A stretch of DNA of 64,000 nt from assembly GCF_000687995.1 (NCBI RefSeq), contig NZ_JIAC01000001.1:1612001-1676000 (forward strand). Reading direction: 5' to 3'. The stretch is from Selenomonas ruminantium AC2024 (GTDB lineage Bacteria; Bacillota; Negativicutes; Selenomonadales; Selenomonadaceae). The position numbers and the translations under genes are program-made. Under the pieces are notes generated by a model. The model was not told where the DNA came from, searched no databases, and saw only the letters and a program-made list of their open reading frames with translations. Each line of letters starts with the position of its first letter. Position 1 is the first letter of the stretch. Below are positions 7,181 to 15,461 of this stretch, one piece after another.

Positions 7181-10100
7181 ATGACATGGACAGCTAAATG
7201 CAGAAAACAGCGTATTGGAGCGCTGACAGCCGCCATTATCGCCACGGTGTGGATGCCGAGCGTGATGGCGGCTCCTGAATCAACAGCCTTGCCAAATCTC
7301 AAGGAAGTGGAACGAGGTGAAATCACCAAGACTGTTAATGGCAACAATATGAACATAGCGTTGTCAGGAGATAGAACTATCATCAAGTGGAATAGTTTTG
7401 ATATTGGTTCTGATGCTGGGGTTAATTTCTCCGGGCCAGGAAGTAATTGGGCGGTGCTAAACCGGGTGAATGATAGTAAGGCCTCTGAAATTTATGGCCG
7501 CCTAACAGGTGATGGAACTATATTCATAGTTAATCCTCATGGTATTACCTTTGGCGCTGGTGCCAGTGTGGATGTTGGCAGTTTGGTAGCCTCTACCATG
7601 AACGCGGATTACGAGAGTTTCATGCAAGGCAAGTATATATTCGAAAAAGTAGATAATAACAAAGGTGGTATAAATATAGCAGAAACGGCCAATATCGCCG
7701 CCAAAGATGGCTATGTGGCAATCCTGGCTCATACTATCAATAACGCAGGTACGATTTCTGCATCAGATGTTGCCATGGGTTTCGGGCAAAAAATTGAGCT
7801 AAGCTATACTGATAAAATAAGCATGCAGATAGATTTGCCAAATGATGCCAAGATTGATACTGAAAAAAACTTAATCCTTTTTAATACCAAAGATATAGAT
7901 AAGAATATTGCTGACAGCCTTATCAATAACACGGGAACGATTCAGGTTGCCAAAGAAATCAAAGTCAGCAAAGATGAAAACGGTAAGCAGGTGGTAGAAC
8001 TTACCGGAGATGGCGGTAATATCGCATTGGCCGCCGCTAATATGGTGCTTAGTGGAACGATGTCAACGAAAAAAGGCGGCACCATAACAACTACTGGCTA
8101 TGAAACTATGCAGGTGCGTGATAGTGCTAAAGTACAATCTGAGGCAGGTACTTGGAATATCAATGCCAAAAATGTCAGTGTTACAGCCAATCCGGATGGC
8201 ACAAACGACGGAACAAGTCCCAACAGGGTAAGTAATACGGTTTTAAGCAATGCTTTAACAGATACTAACGTCAATATTGTAGCAAGTCCTGACCTTAAAA
8301 AATATTATTCTGATATCGAGGTTAAGGACGAAATACGAAAGATTGGCGAGGCTGCTACTTCCTTGACGCTTACAGCCGGACGTAATGTCAGCGTGGATGC
8401 TGATATCTCGTCTGCAGGCGGAGCCTTAAATATCACCCTTAACTCCAGTAATCGGGAAAAAACTAATTCCAATCGTGAGGACGGAGCCAATATTATTAGG
8501 GCTGATATCATTACTAATGGGGGAGAATTCACCACCAACGGTCCTCATGGCACTTACTTTGGTATAAAAAGAGAAAAAACAGCTAAAGAGGACATAGGCA
8601 CGCAGAGAAGTGTTATTACCAATGGAGGCAATATCAACTTGAATGGGGCAGAGGTATTGGTATCCACAGGTGGGGCTGTACTTCTTAATGCTGGCAGTGG
8701 CAATGTAAATATTGCGGGCAATGTTAATTCAGCCAATGCTTACTTTGATGGTGACGATGGACAAGTTTCCTGGATAGGGGCTAGAAATAATGCTCTGAAA
8801 GCCGGGGAGTCATCTGGCACTAAAACACATTTGGCTGTCATCACCAGTGCCTTGGAGGATGCTGTGGCAACATCCAGCATAGACACTGATTTCACCAAGA
8901 ATTCCCAAGGCTACATAGGTGGACATGTTGTAAAGGTACAAACTGATGCCAATGGCAACTTGTTGTCTAAAGACGGGGGAGTGCTTACATTTACTAAAAA
9001 TGAAAATGGTGAAATCGTTCTTAGCAGCGAACCGGTACTGGCCGAAGATTATCTTCCAATAAGCGATAAGGCTAAAGTATCCGACTTTGGTACTGTTAAG
9101 ACTGAGATTCCAGGTTATAAAGGTTATAAAGGTTGGTATAAGATAGTAAATGCTAATGATGCGGCCGATTTTATGAATGTACGTTTTTGGGCCTGGACAG
9201 AAGGCGATGAAAAAGGAAAGGTATTCTTTGTACAGACTACTGGCGAGAATATGGTCGGAGATATGCCAAATCCAAAAGTAGAAGAGCATCCTGAGTGGTT
9301 TGAAGATCATGGTTTTGCGTTGAAAACTGGCGTAGGTGATGAAGTGTACTATACCAACTTTGCTCCTACCCAGCCAGACGATGATATAGGTCACGATAAA
9401 ACCAATCACACAGAGATGGCTCTGACAGTTAACTACGATAGCCATATGGGCGGTAATGAGGTTCTTTATTCCCAATGGAACGATTCTTGCGATTCACCTG
9501 ACAATGTTCACCATTATGTTGTGGAGGAAGAACTTGGCAAAACTGCTTTGAATGTAAATGCCAATAATGTGACTATAAACGGCGAAGTCGGTAATCTCAC
9601 GCATTTGAAAAACGTCAATATAGCGGCTGACGGCGATGTAGCACTCAACGGCTTGGTTAATGTGGACAATAATGTCAATGTCGAGGCAAAAGGAAATGTG
9701 AGTGTCCAGGCTATCAATGCGGTAAATACAGAACCCAATGCTATTGCCAGCAATCTCATACGTGTTAGTGGCAAAAATGTCACTTTGAATGATAAACTGA
9801 CTTCTGCAGCTAAAAATACGGACAGTGCTATCGAAATCGTTGCACAGGAAAAATTCGTTAACAAGGCAGGCAAGGACGTTATGCAGTTAGGTGAAGATAG
9901 CAACAGCTATTGGAAAGTGTATTCCGACACTCCTGCTAACGATGAATTTGGCGATTTGAACAGCAACAATTTCGCCGAATGGAGCTGGAATGGTACTGAT
10001 GATACGTCTGCTACAGGCAACCTCTTTATCTTTAAGTATAACCCAACGCTTACCTTTACCGCGAATAATGCCAGCAAGAAATATGGTGAAACGCTTAGTG

Positions 10101-10870
10101 ATACAGGTTATACCTTTGAAAATGAGCTGAGCGGTTTGTATACTAATAATTTCTATGATGGCAACGATACAAAATTGAAAGAGCACTATAGCCTTAATAA
10201 TGTGGGGACGAAGTCTGATGGTTATCCAGCCAGCGCACCTGCCGGCTCCTATAGTATAGATTTTACCAATACAGCAAATACGGCAGAGAACCATGGCTAT
10301 ACAGTTTTGTTCAATCCTGGTACGCTGACGGTAACCAATGACAATCCGGGTGATGTAAGACCGCAAATCGACCCACATGATCCCAGTACTGTCAATGGTT
10401 CAGCCTCATATACAGAGGCAGGACGCAACGTTGGCCCTGGTGCTGACAGAGTTTTGGGTTTGCAGAGTGCTGAACTGCCTTTCTTCCGTGAGGAAAGTGG
10501 TCAGGTAAAACTCTATGGCACCTATGATGTTTCCATTGACCCGGACAAGGTCAAGATGGAGCCGACGGCGAAGGTTCTGCCTGAACCAGACCAGCCGAAG
10601 AATCAGTACCGCGAGTACGAAAAGGAACTGACAACACCGGCTGGTGCTGCTAAGTTCATGTTGACCTACAACGGTTCTACTTTTGATATCTATCCGGTAG
10701 ACAACAAGGCCAAGGCAATTTTAGTGGCTGGTGATGCGGCTAAAAACGTGGATGTTGAGTCGCAGGCACTCTTTGCCGCTTTCAAGGAAATGGGCATAAC
10801 CCTTGATGATTTGGACGGCGTATATACTCATTTTGATGGCAAGAAAGAGGTGTTACCCTTTCGACGTTAA
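7181..10870 (+). CDS. Two-partner-secretion exoprotein TpsA, copy 1, with C-type-lectin-like region
   Basis: 1229 residues before the first stop. Residues 1-31: basic signal peptide (KCRKQRIGALTAAI ... WMPSVMAA). About 32-290: TPS domain with the hallmark NPHGITFG (usually NPNGI) that directs secretion through TpsB. About 550-780: lectin-like region, starting HLAVITSALEDAV and IGGHV, then FWAWTEG, the sugar-site motif QPD (9371-9379), QWNDSC and a YVVEEE strand. About 955-1050: MBG-like domain (KKYGETLSDTGYTFENEL). Residues 1060-1229: module nearly identical in all three copies. ATG preceded by TGAGGG. Likely an outer-surface adhesin exported by the TpsB at 19385. GC lower than neighbouring housekeeping genes. 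See 10863-10997 for a probable frameshift extension. Confidence 0.9.
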   Translation: MTWTAKCRKQRIGALTAAIIATVWMPSVMAAPESTALPNLKEVERGEITKTVNGNNMNIALSGDRTIIKWNSFDIGSDAGVNFSGPGSNWAVLNRVNDSKASEIYGRLTGDGTIFIVNPHGITFGAGASVDVGSLVASTMNADYESFMQGKYIFEKVDNNKGGINIAETANIAAKDGYVAILAHTINNAGTISASDVAMGFGQKIELSYTDKISMQIDLPNDAKIDTEKNLILFNTKDIDKNIADSLINNTGTIQVAKEIKVSKDENGKQVVELTGDGGNIALAAANMVLSGTMSTKKGGTITTTGYETMQVRDSAKVQSEAGTWNINAKNVSVTANPDGTNDGTSPNRVSNTVLSNALTDTNVNIVASPDLKKYYSDIEVKDEIRKIGEAATSLTLTAGRNVSVDADISSAGGALNITLNSSNREKTNSNREDGANIIRADIITNGGEFTTNGPHGTYFGIKREKTAKEDIGTQRSVITNGGNINLNGAEVLVSTGGAVLLNAGSGNVNIAGNVNSANAYFDGDDGQVSWIGARNNALKAGESSGTKTHLAVITSALEDAVATSSIDTDFTKNSQGYIGGHVVKVQTDANGNLLSKDGGVLTFTKNENGEIVLSSEPVLAEDYLPISDKAKVSDFGTVKTEIPGYKGYKGWYKIVNANDAADFMNVRFWAWTEGDEKGKVFFVQTTGENMVGDMPNPKVEEHPEWFEDHGFALKTGVGDEVYYTNFAPTQPDDDIGHDKTNHTEMALTVNYDSHMGGNEVLYSQWNDSCDSPDNVHHYVVEEELGKTALNVNANNVTINGEVGNLTHLKNVNIAADGDVALNGLVNVDNNVNVEAKGNVSVQAINAVNTEPNAIASNLIRVSGKNVTLNDKLTSAAKNTDSAIEIVAQEKFVNKAGKDVMQLGEDSNSYWKVYSDTPANDEFGDLNSNNFAEWSWNGTDDTSATGNLFIFKYNPTLTFTANNASKKYGETLSDTGYTFENELSGLYTNNFYDGNDTKLKEHYSLNNVGTKSDGYPASAPAGSYSIDFTNTANTAENHGYTVLFNPGTLTVTNDNPGDVRPQIDPHDPSTVNGSASYTEAGRNVGPGADRVLGLQSAELPFFREESGQVKLYGTYDVSIDPDKVKMEPTAKVLPEPDQPKNQYREYEKELTTPAGAAKFMLTYNGSTFDIYPVDNKAKAILVAGDAAKNVDVESQALFAAFKEMGITLDDLDGVYTHFDGKKEVLPFRR

Positions 10871-10997
10871 AGAGAGTAATGGCAAAAAGATAATTGCCGA
10901 TATAAAGGGACGCAGCGGCCCAGTTAAGGTGTCAGAGGTTGATGAGGACATCGTTCTCGATGCGGAGGCGTTGGCTGTTGGCCCGAAAGACAACTAA
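10863..10997 (+). CDS. Probable +1-frame C-terminal extension of TpsA1
   Basis: After codons CCC TTT CGA (10856-10864) the TpsA1 frame stops at 10870, but the +1 frame stays open for 44 codons to TAA at 10995. It encodes IIADIKGRSGPVKVSEVDED and IVLDAEALAVGP, closely matching the +1-frame tail of TpsA3. There is no start codon with a ribosome site in that frame, while AAAGAGGTG lies six bases before the TTT codon. Expression is most simply explained by slippage from TTT to TTC. Not proven. Confidence 0.6.
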   Translation, partial: DVKESNGKKIIADIKGRSGPVKVSEVDEDIVLDAEALAVGPKDN

Positions 10998-11021
10998 ATG
11001 ACGTTATATCAAAGATATCTT

Positions 11022-11052
11022 AAAAAGCCACAGTTTTTCTGTGGCTTTTTAC
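11022..11052 (+). terminator. Rho-independent terminator after tpsA1
   Basis: AAAAAGCCACAG (11022-11033) pairs with CTGTGGCTTTTT (11039-11050). It separates tpsA1 from the tpsA2 promoter. Confidence 0.92.
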
Positions 11053-11091
11053 ATTATTTTGCAAAAGCATATAGTCAATTATCAAAAAAGA

Positions 11092-11100
11092 TGCTATACT
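11092..11100 (+). promoter_or_regulatory. Extended -10 element of tpsA2
   Basis: TGCTATACT, with a TAGTCA -35-like hexamer 17 bases upstream of TATACT. Confidence 0.62.
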
Positions 11101-11144
11101 CAAAATGGTCAGACTATTAAAAATAGATTAAAAAAGGAGTGAAG

Positions 11145-14100
11145 ATGCTTATGCGACGAATAACAAAGCTGCGCAAGCAGCGATTGTGTGCTTTGGCAGC
11201 AGTTATTTTAGCCACGGCGTGGATGCCGAGCGTGATAGCTGCACCAGCAACAGATGCGTTGCCCACAGGAGAAAAATTAATCAAAGGTAATGCCGACATA
11301 AGCAGAGATGGTATTGTTAAAGAGAAAAAGCAGATGTCCGTGAACGTTAATGGTAGTGCCGTTATAAATTGGGACACATTCAATGTTGGCAGTGGTGCAA
11401 GGGTAAAATTCAAGGGAACAGACGGATTTAAAGTTCTAAATCGTGTTCCTAACGGGCCAATGTCAGAAATATATGGTGAAATCCGTGGGCGGGGCGGTAC
11501 AGTTTTCCTGATAAACCCTAATGGCATTACTTTTGGTGAAGGTGCCCAGATAGATGTGGGGAGCCTGGTCGCCTCAACTTTGAATATCACGAATGAAAAC
11601 TTTATAAAGGGCAAGTATTTATTTGAGAAAGGCGAGAAAGTTGGTGTCATAAAGAATTTAGCCAATATCGGCCTGTCCAATGATAAAAAGGTAGTTCTCC
11701 TTGCCCATCAGGTGATAAATGAAGGTAAAATTTCAGCTGGCCAGATTGGTATAGGAACAGGTAATGAAATTGAGCTGGCACTGGATGACAAGATTGGCAT
11801 TAAGGTAAATGCCGGCGTAGATAAGAGCGCTGACGTGAATATCCTCAACTCTGGTACGTTGTCGGCTAATGATGGATATGTTGTGATGACAGCCGGGGAG
11901 GCTAAGAAAGCCATAAATGGGATAATAGCAAATTCCGGTGTAGTAGCTGCCAAGAAGATAACAAAGGACGTAGACGGTAATATAATTCTGGCGGATGGCG
12001 GCGATATAGATATTCGCGGCTATAGCATTTGGAATAGTGGCGATATAAGAGCCGATGGTGGCTATATAAAAGACAAAAAAGTTGTCAAGGGCGGCAATGG
12101 CGGTCATGTCAGTATTGAGGGCAACAGCATAGTCACTGAGAATGCTGTGAAGGCTATAGGAAGACTGAGTGAGGACGAGGCCGCATCGGTAATTGATGGG
12201 GAAAAGGTGGCCGATGGCGGCAGTATTTCTTTGAAGGCTGAGAAGCTGATTGTGGCAGGTACTGTAACCGCTGATGGCCCCGTGAATGGCGGTGTCATCA
12301 ATACCATCGGCACTAAGGACTTACTGGTAGCAGGTAACAAAAAATTAAAAAAAGACTCTTCCAGCTACTTTAAGGTGGCCAGCATTCATGCCGCAGGGGA
12401 AAACGGTCAGGCTGGCACCTGGAACATTGAAAGTGACAATGTCAATATCAGCCATGATGTTATTACAACAGACAGTGGCAATGTGGTCAATAATCGCGTT
12501 ATTACATCCTCGCTAAAAACCACCAATGTCAATGTCGTAGCAAAACCGGGCAGCCCGACAGACTTCGCAGACATTAAGGTTGCTAATGAGATAAAAAAGA
12601 CAGATGGAACTGACACCAGCCTAACCATGACGGCCGGGCGCAATATCAGTGTGGATGCGGATATTACGAGTACGGCCGGCAAACTAAATCTTACCTTGAA
12701 TTCCAATAACAAACTGGATGGTAAATCTGAGCGAATAGATGGTGCGTCTATTATCAGAGCCAACATTACCACCAATGGCGGCGATTTTACCACTACGGGT
12801 ATGAACGGAACATACCTTGGGCTGAAGGATAGTGAAAAAGCAGGTAAAGACCGGACTGTGGTAACGAACGGCGGCAATATCACCCTGAACGGTGAGGTCC
12901 TGCTGGCAACCAGCGGCAAGGTGACACTGGATACGACTGCAGCAGACGGCAAGTCTGCTGGTGATGTTACCATTACTGGTACGGTGGATTCAGGAAACAA
13001 GTACACCATAGGAAGGACTAGCGATAAGATTCCCTGGGACAATAAATCCGGCGAATTACATAATGTAACATTGCAGGGGTCCAAGGAAAGTGCTGAGAAA
13101 CAGGGGGGATACCTGGCTGTCATCACCAGTGGCCTGGAGGATGCTGTAGTGAATTCTGTGGCCCCCACTGAAGCGGAATCCCATATCGGCGGGCATGTGG
13201 TGGCTATGCCGGAAGGTGTTACCTGTACGGTAGACGAAAATGGCAACATAAATTTAACAGGGTTGACAGCTGATGGCAAAATACCGGAAGGAAAGCTGCA
13301 GCTCATCTATACTGATACGGCGTATGGGAAAAATAGCTACAAGGTAAGAGCGGAGAACGGAAATCGCGGCTGGTACAAGGTCAACGACAACACTTTGGTG
13401 CGCCTGTGGGCATGGGTGACCGGGCCGGAAGCAGGGAAGGTCTTTTATGTGCAGGCTATACAGAATCCTAATGGCGATAGCATTGAACCTACCCAGGATA
13501 ACTACAAGCAGCTCAAACATTTTGGCAAAGCCTATGGCTATACCAATTTCCTTGCGAATGAACCTAATGATGATTTAATTCAAATACATACCCAGAACTG
13601 TCTGGCCATAAACTATCATTCCCGGTGGGATGATATCTATGAGGACATCCATGATAACAATGACCTCATAAAGACTTATGTGGTAGAAACGGAACTGGGG
13701 AAAACTTCCCTTGACATCAAGGGTAATAAGGTTGACCTGCAGGGGAATGTGGGCAGTATTACCAAGTTGAATGACTTGACCGTCAATGCTAATGCCGATA
13801 TCAAAGCTAATGGCTCCGTGCAGGTTGATGGGAATCTGTCGGCAACGGCTGTAAATAGTCTTTTACTTGCGCAAGCTGCTGAGGCTGGCAAAGATGTTTC
13901 CTTGTTTGCTGGCACCGGCGCTGATAAAGCTATAGCCGGACGTGATGTAAATGTTAATGCTGTTACTGGTAAAACCATAAGTATTACAGCGGATAATGAC
14001 GTTACCATCAATGGCACGTTAAAGGCAGAGGCTGAAAGTAATCAGCAGGCCGTGGTAATCAAGGCACAGGGGAATTTCCACAATAATACTGCCGTGCCTG

Positions 14101-15158
14101 TAACCCCACTGCGTTTGTTTAGATTTACTGCCGCCACAGCAGAGCAAAGTCCTGCGATACAGGTAGGCAGCGGCAGTGCCTGGAAGATTTATTCAGACAA
14201 ACCCAGTGACGACTTGGGTAATCTTGATAGCGGTAACTTTGCCGAATGGGGCTGGGATGGTACATCGACTTCTACGGCTACAGGCAATCGTTTTGTCTTT
14301 AAGTACAACCCGACGCTTACCTTTACGGCCAACGATGCCAGCAAACAGGTTGGGGAAGTACTTACTGACACAGGCTATACCTTCAATAACGAATTAAGCG
14401 GACGTTATACAAACAATTTCCGCGATGGTTTTGACGACAGCCTGCTTGCTGAGTACGGACTTAATAATGTTGGTACGCAGTCGCCAGGTTTTCCTGCCAA
14501 TGCGGCAGCCGGCACCTATAAGATTGATTTTACCAACATGCAAACTACGGCACGTGACCATGGGTATATTTTAGATGCTAAACCTGGTACATTGACGGTC
14601 ATCGGCATAGAACCTGGCCCGACTCCGCCGCCCACAGAACCGGAAGGAGATACAAATCCCGGTGATGTAAAACCGCAGCTTGACCCTCATAGCGCCACCA
14701 ATGTTGACGGTTCAGCGTCTTATACTACAGCGTCCCGCAGCGTTCCTGGCGTAGACCGCGTATTAGGTTTACAAAGTGCTGAACTGCCGTTCTTCCGTGA
14801 AGAAGGCGGGCAGGTAAAATCCTATGGCACCTATAATGTTTCTATTGACCCGGACAAGGTAAAGATGGAACCCATGGCCAAAGTTCTGCCGGAACCTGTA
14901 CAAACAAAGAACCAGTATCGTGAGTATGAAAAGGAACTGACGACACCGACTGGCGTGGCAAAATTTGTGATGACCTATAATGGTTCAACCTTTGACATTT
15001 ATCCCTCCGATAACACGGCTAAAAAAATGCTGGTGGCAGGTGATGCGGCTAAAAACGTGGATGTTGAGTCGCAGGCACTCTTTGCCGCCTTTAAGGAAAT
15101 GGGCATAACGCTGGATGATTTGGATGGCGTATACACCCATTTTGACAGAAAAAATTAA
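11145..15158 (+). CDS. Two-partner-secretion exoprotein TpsA, copy 2, with C-type-lectin-like region
   Basis: 1337 residues from ATG 11145 (AGGAG five bases upstream); ATG 11151 would match the copy 3 start and is equally possible. Signal peptide RRITKLRKQRLCALAAVI, TPS domain with NPNGITFG, then a longer central beta region than its paralogues. Lectin-like region at about residues 655-845: YLAVITSGLEDAV, IGGHVV, LWAWVTG, the motif EPN (13560-13568), NCLAINY, RWDD and YVVETEL. MBG-like domain at about 1055-1150, a short Pro-rich linker (PGPTPPPTEPEG), then the conserved C-terminal module ending VYTHFDRKN. It lacks the frameshift tail of copies 1 and 3. Own promoter and terminator. Presumed partner is the TpsB at 19385. 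Confidence 0.9.
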   Translation: MLMRRITKLRKQRLCALAAVILATAWMPSVIAAPATDALPTGEKLIKGNADISRDGIVKEKKQMSVNVNGSAVINWDTFNVGSGARVKFKGTDGFKVLNRVPNGPMSEIYGEIRGRGGTVFLINPNGITFGEGAQIDVGSLVASTLNITNENFIKGKYLFEKGEKVGVIKNLANIGLSNDKKVVLLAHQVINEGKISAGQIGIGTGNEIELALDDKIGIKVNAGVDKSADVNILNSGTLSANDGYVVMTAGEAKKAINGIIANSGVVAAKKITKDVDGNIILADGGDIDIRGYSIWNSGDIRADGGYIKDKKVVKGGNGGHVSIEGNSIVTENAVKAIGRLSEDEAASVIDGEKVADGGSISLKAEKLIVAGTVTADGPVNGGVINTIGTKDLLVAGNKKLKKDSSSYFKVASIHAAGENGQAGTWNIESDNVNISHDVITTDSGNVVNNRVITSSLKTTNVNVVAKPGSPTDFADIKVANEIKKTDGTDTSLTMTAGRNISVDADITSTAGKLNLTLNSNNKLDGKSERIDGASIIRANITTNGGDFTTTGMNGTYLGLKDSEKAGKDRTVVTNGGNITLNGEVLLATSGKVTLDTTAADGKSAGDVTITGTVDSGNKYTIGRTSDKIPWDNKSGELHNVTLQGSKESAEKQGGYLAVITSGLEDAVVNSVAPTEAESHIGGHVVAMPEGVTCTVDENGNINLTGLTADGKIPEGKLQLIYTDTAYGKNSYKVRAENGNRGWYKVNDNTLVRLWAWVTGPEAGKVFYVQAIQNPNGDSIEPTQDNYKQLKHFGKAYGYTNFLANEPNDDLIQIHTQNCLAINYHSRWDDIYEDIHDNNDLIKTYVVETELGKTSLDIKGNKVDLQGNVGSITKLNDLTVNANADIKANGSVQVDGNLSATAVNSLLLAQAAEAGKDVSLFAGTGADKAIAGRDVNVNAVTGKTISITADNDVTINGTLKAEAESNQQAVVIKAQGNFHNNTAVPVTPLRLFRFTAATAEQSPAIQVGSGSAWKIYSDKPSDDLGNLDSGNFAEWGWDGTSTSTATGNRFVFKYNPTLTFTANDASKQVGEVLTDTGYTFNNELSGRYTNNFRDGFDDSLLAEYGLNNVGTQSPGFPANAAAGTYKIDFTNMQTTARDHGYILDAKPGTLTVIGIEPGPTPPPTEPEGDTNPGDVKPQLDPHSATNVDGSASYTTASRSVPGVDRVLGLQSAELPFFREEGGQVKSYGTYNVSIDPDKVKMEPMAKVLPEPVQTKNQYREYEKELTTPTGVAKFVMTYNGSTFDIYPSDNTAKKMLVAGDAAKNVDVESQALFAAFKEMGITLDDLDGVYTHFDRKN

Positions 15159-15221
15159 GAAAAATTAATAGGTAGTTCTTTCGTCACGAATACGAAAAAT
15201 GTGACAAACGAATTTTAACTT

Positions 15222-15260
15222 CAAAAGGCAAGCTGCCCTTTGCGGGCGGCTTGCTTTTGG
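15222..15260 (+). terminator. Rho-independent terminator after tpsA2
   Basis: CAAAAGGCAAGC-T-GCCC pairs with GGGC-G-GCTTGCTTTTGG around a short loop. The rest of 15261-15461 holds the tpsA3 promoter and no reading frame I can support. Confidence 0.85.
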
Positions 15261-15403
15261 AAGTGTAAAAATGTCTAAATAGAAGTAGGGACTTTGGTCT
15301 TATTGCTGTACTATTATTCTAGTCAACTTTGCATAAAATGATGCGAATTCGAAATAGTTACACCGCAATATGACGTTTTTCACTAGAGTTTAGTCCTATA
15401 TTG

Positions 15404-15412
15404 TGCTATACT
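15404..15412 (+). promoter_or_regulatory. Extended -10 element of tpsA3-tpsB
   Basis: TGCTATACT, the third copy of this element; no good -35. As no terminator is seen between tpsA3 and tpsB, this promoter probably drives both. Confidence 0.6.
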
Positions 15413-15461
15413 TTTGGATAGTTTGTTTCTTAAGAGAATATTAAAAGGAGTGAGGGGATTA

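Noticed and set aside
10803-10997. Independent small gene starting at ATG in the +1 frame before the tpsA1 stop
   Set aside because: The upstream part of that frame is only a shadow of tpsA1, the starts have no ribosome site, and the equivalent starts are not shared with tpsA3; only the part after the slip site is conserved.
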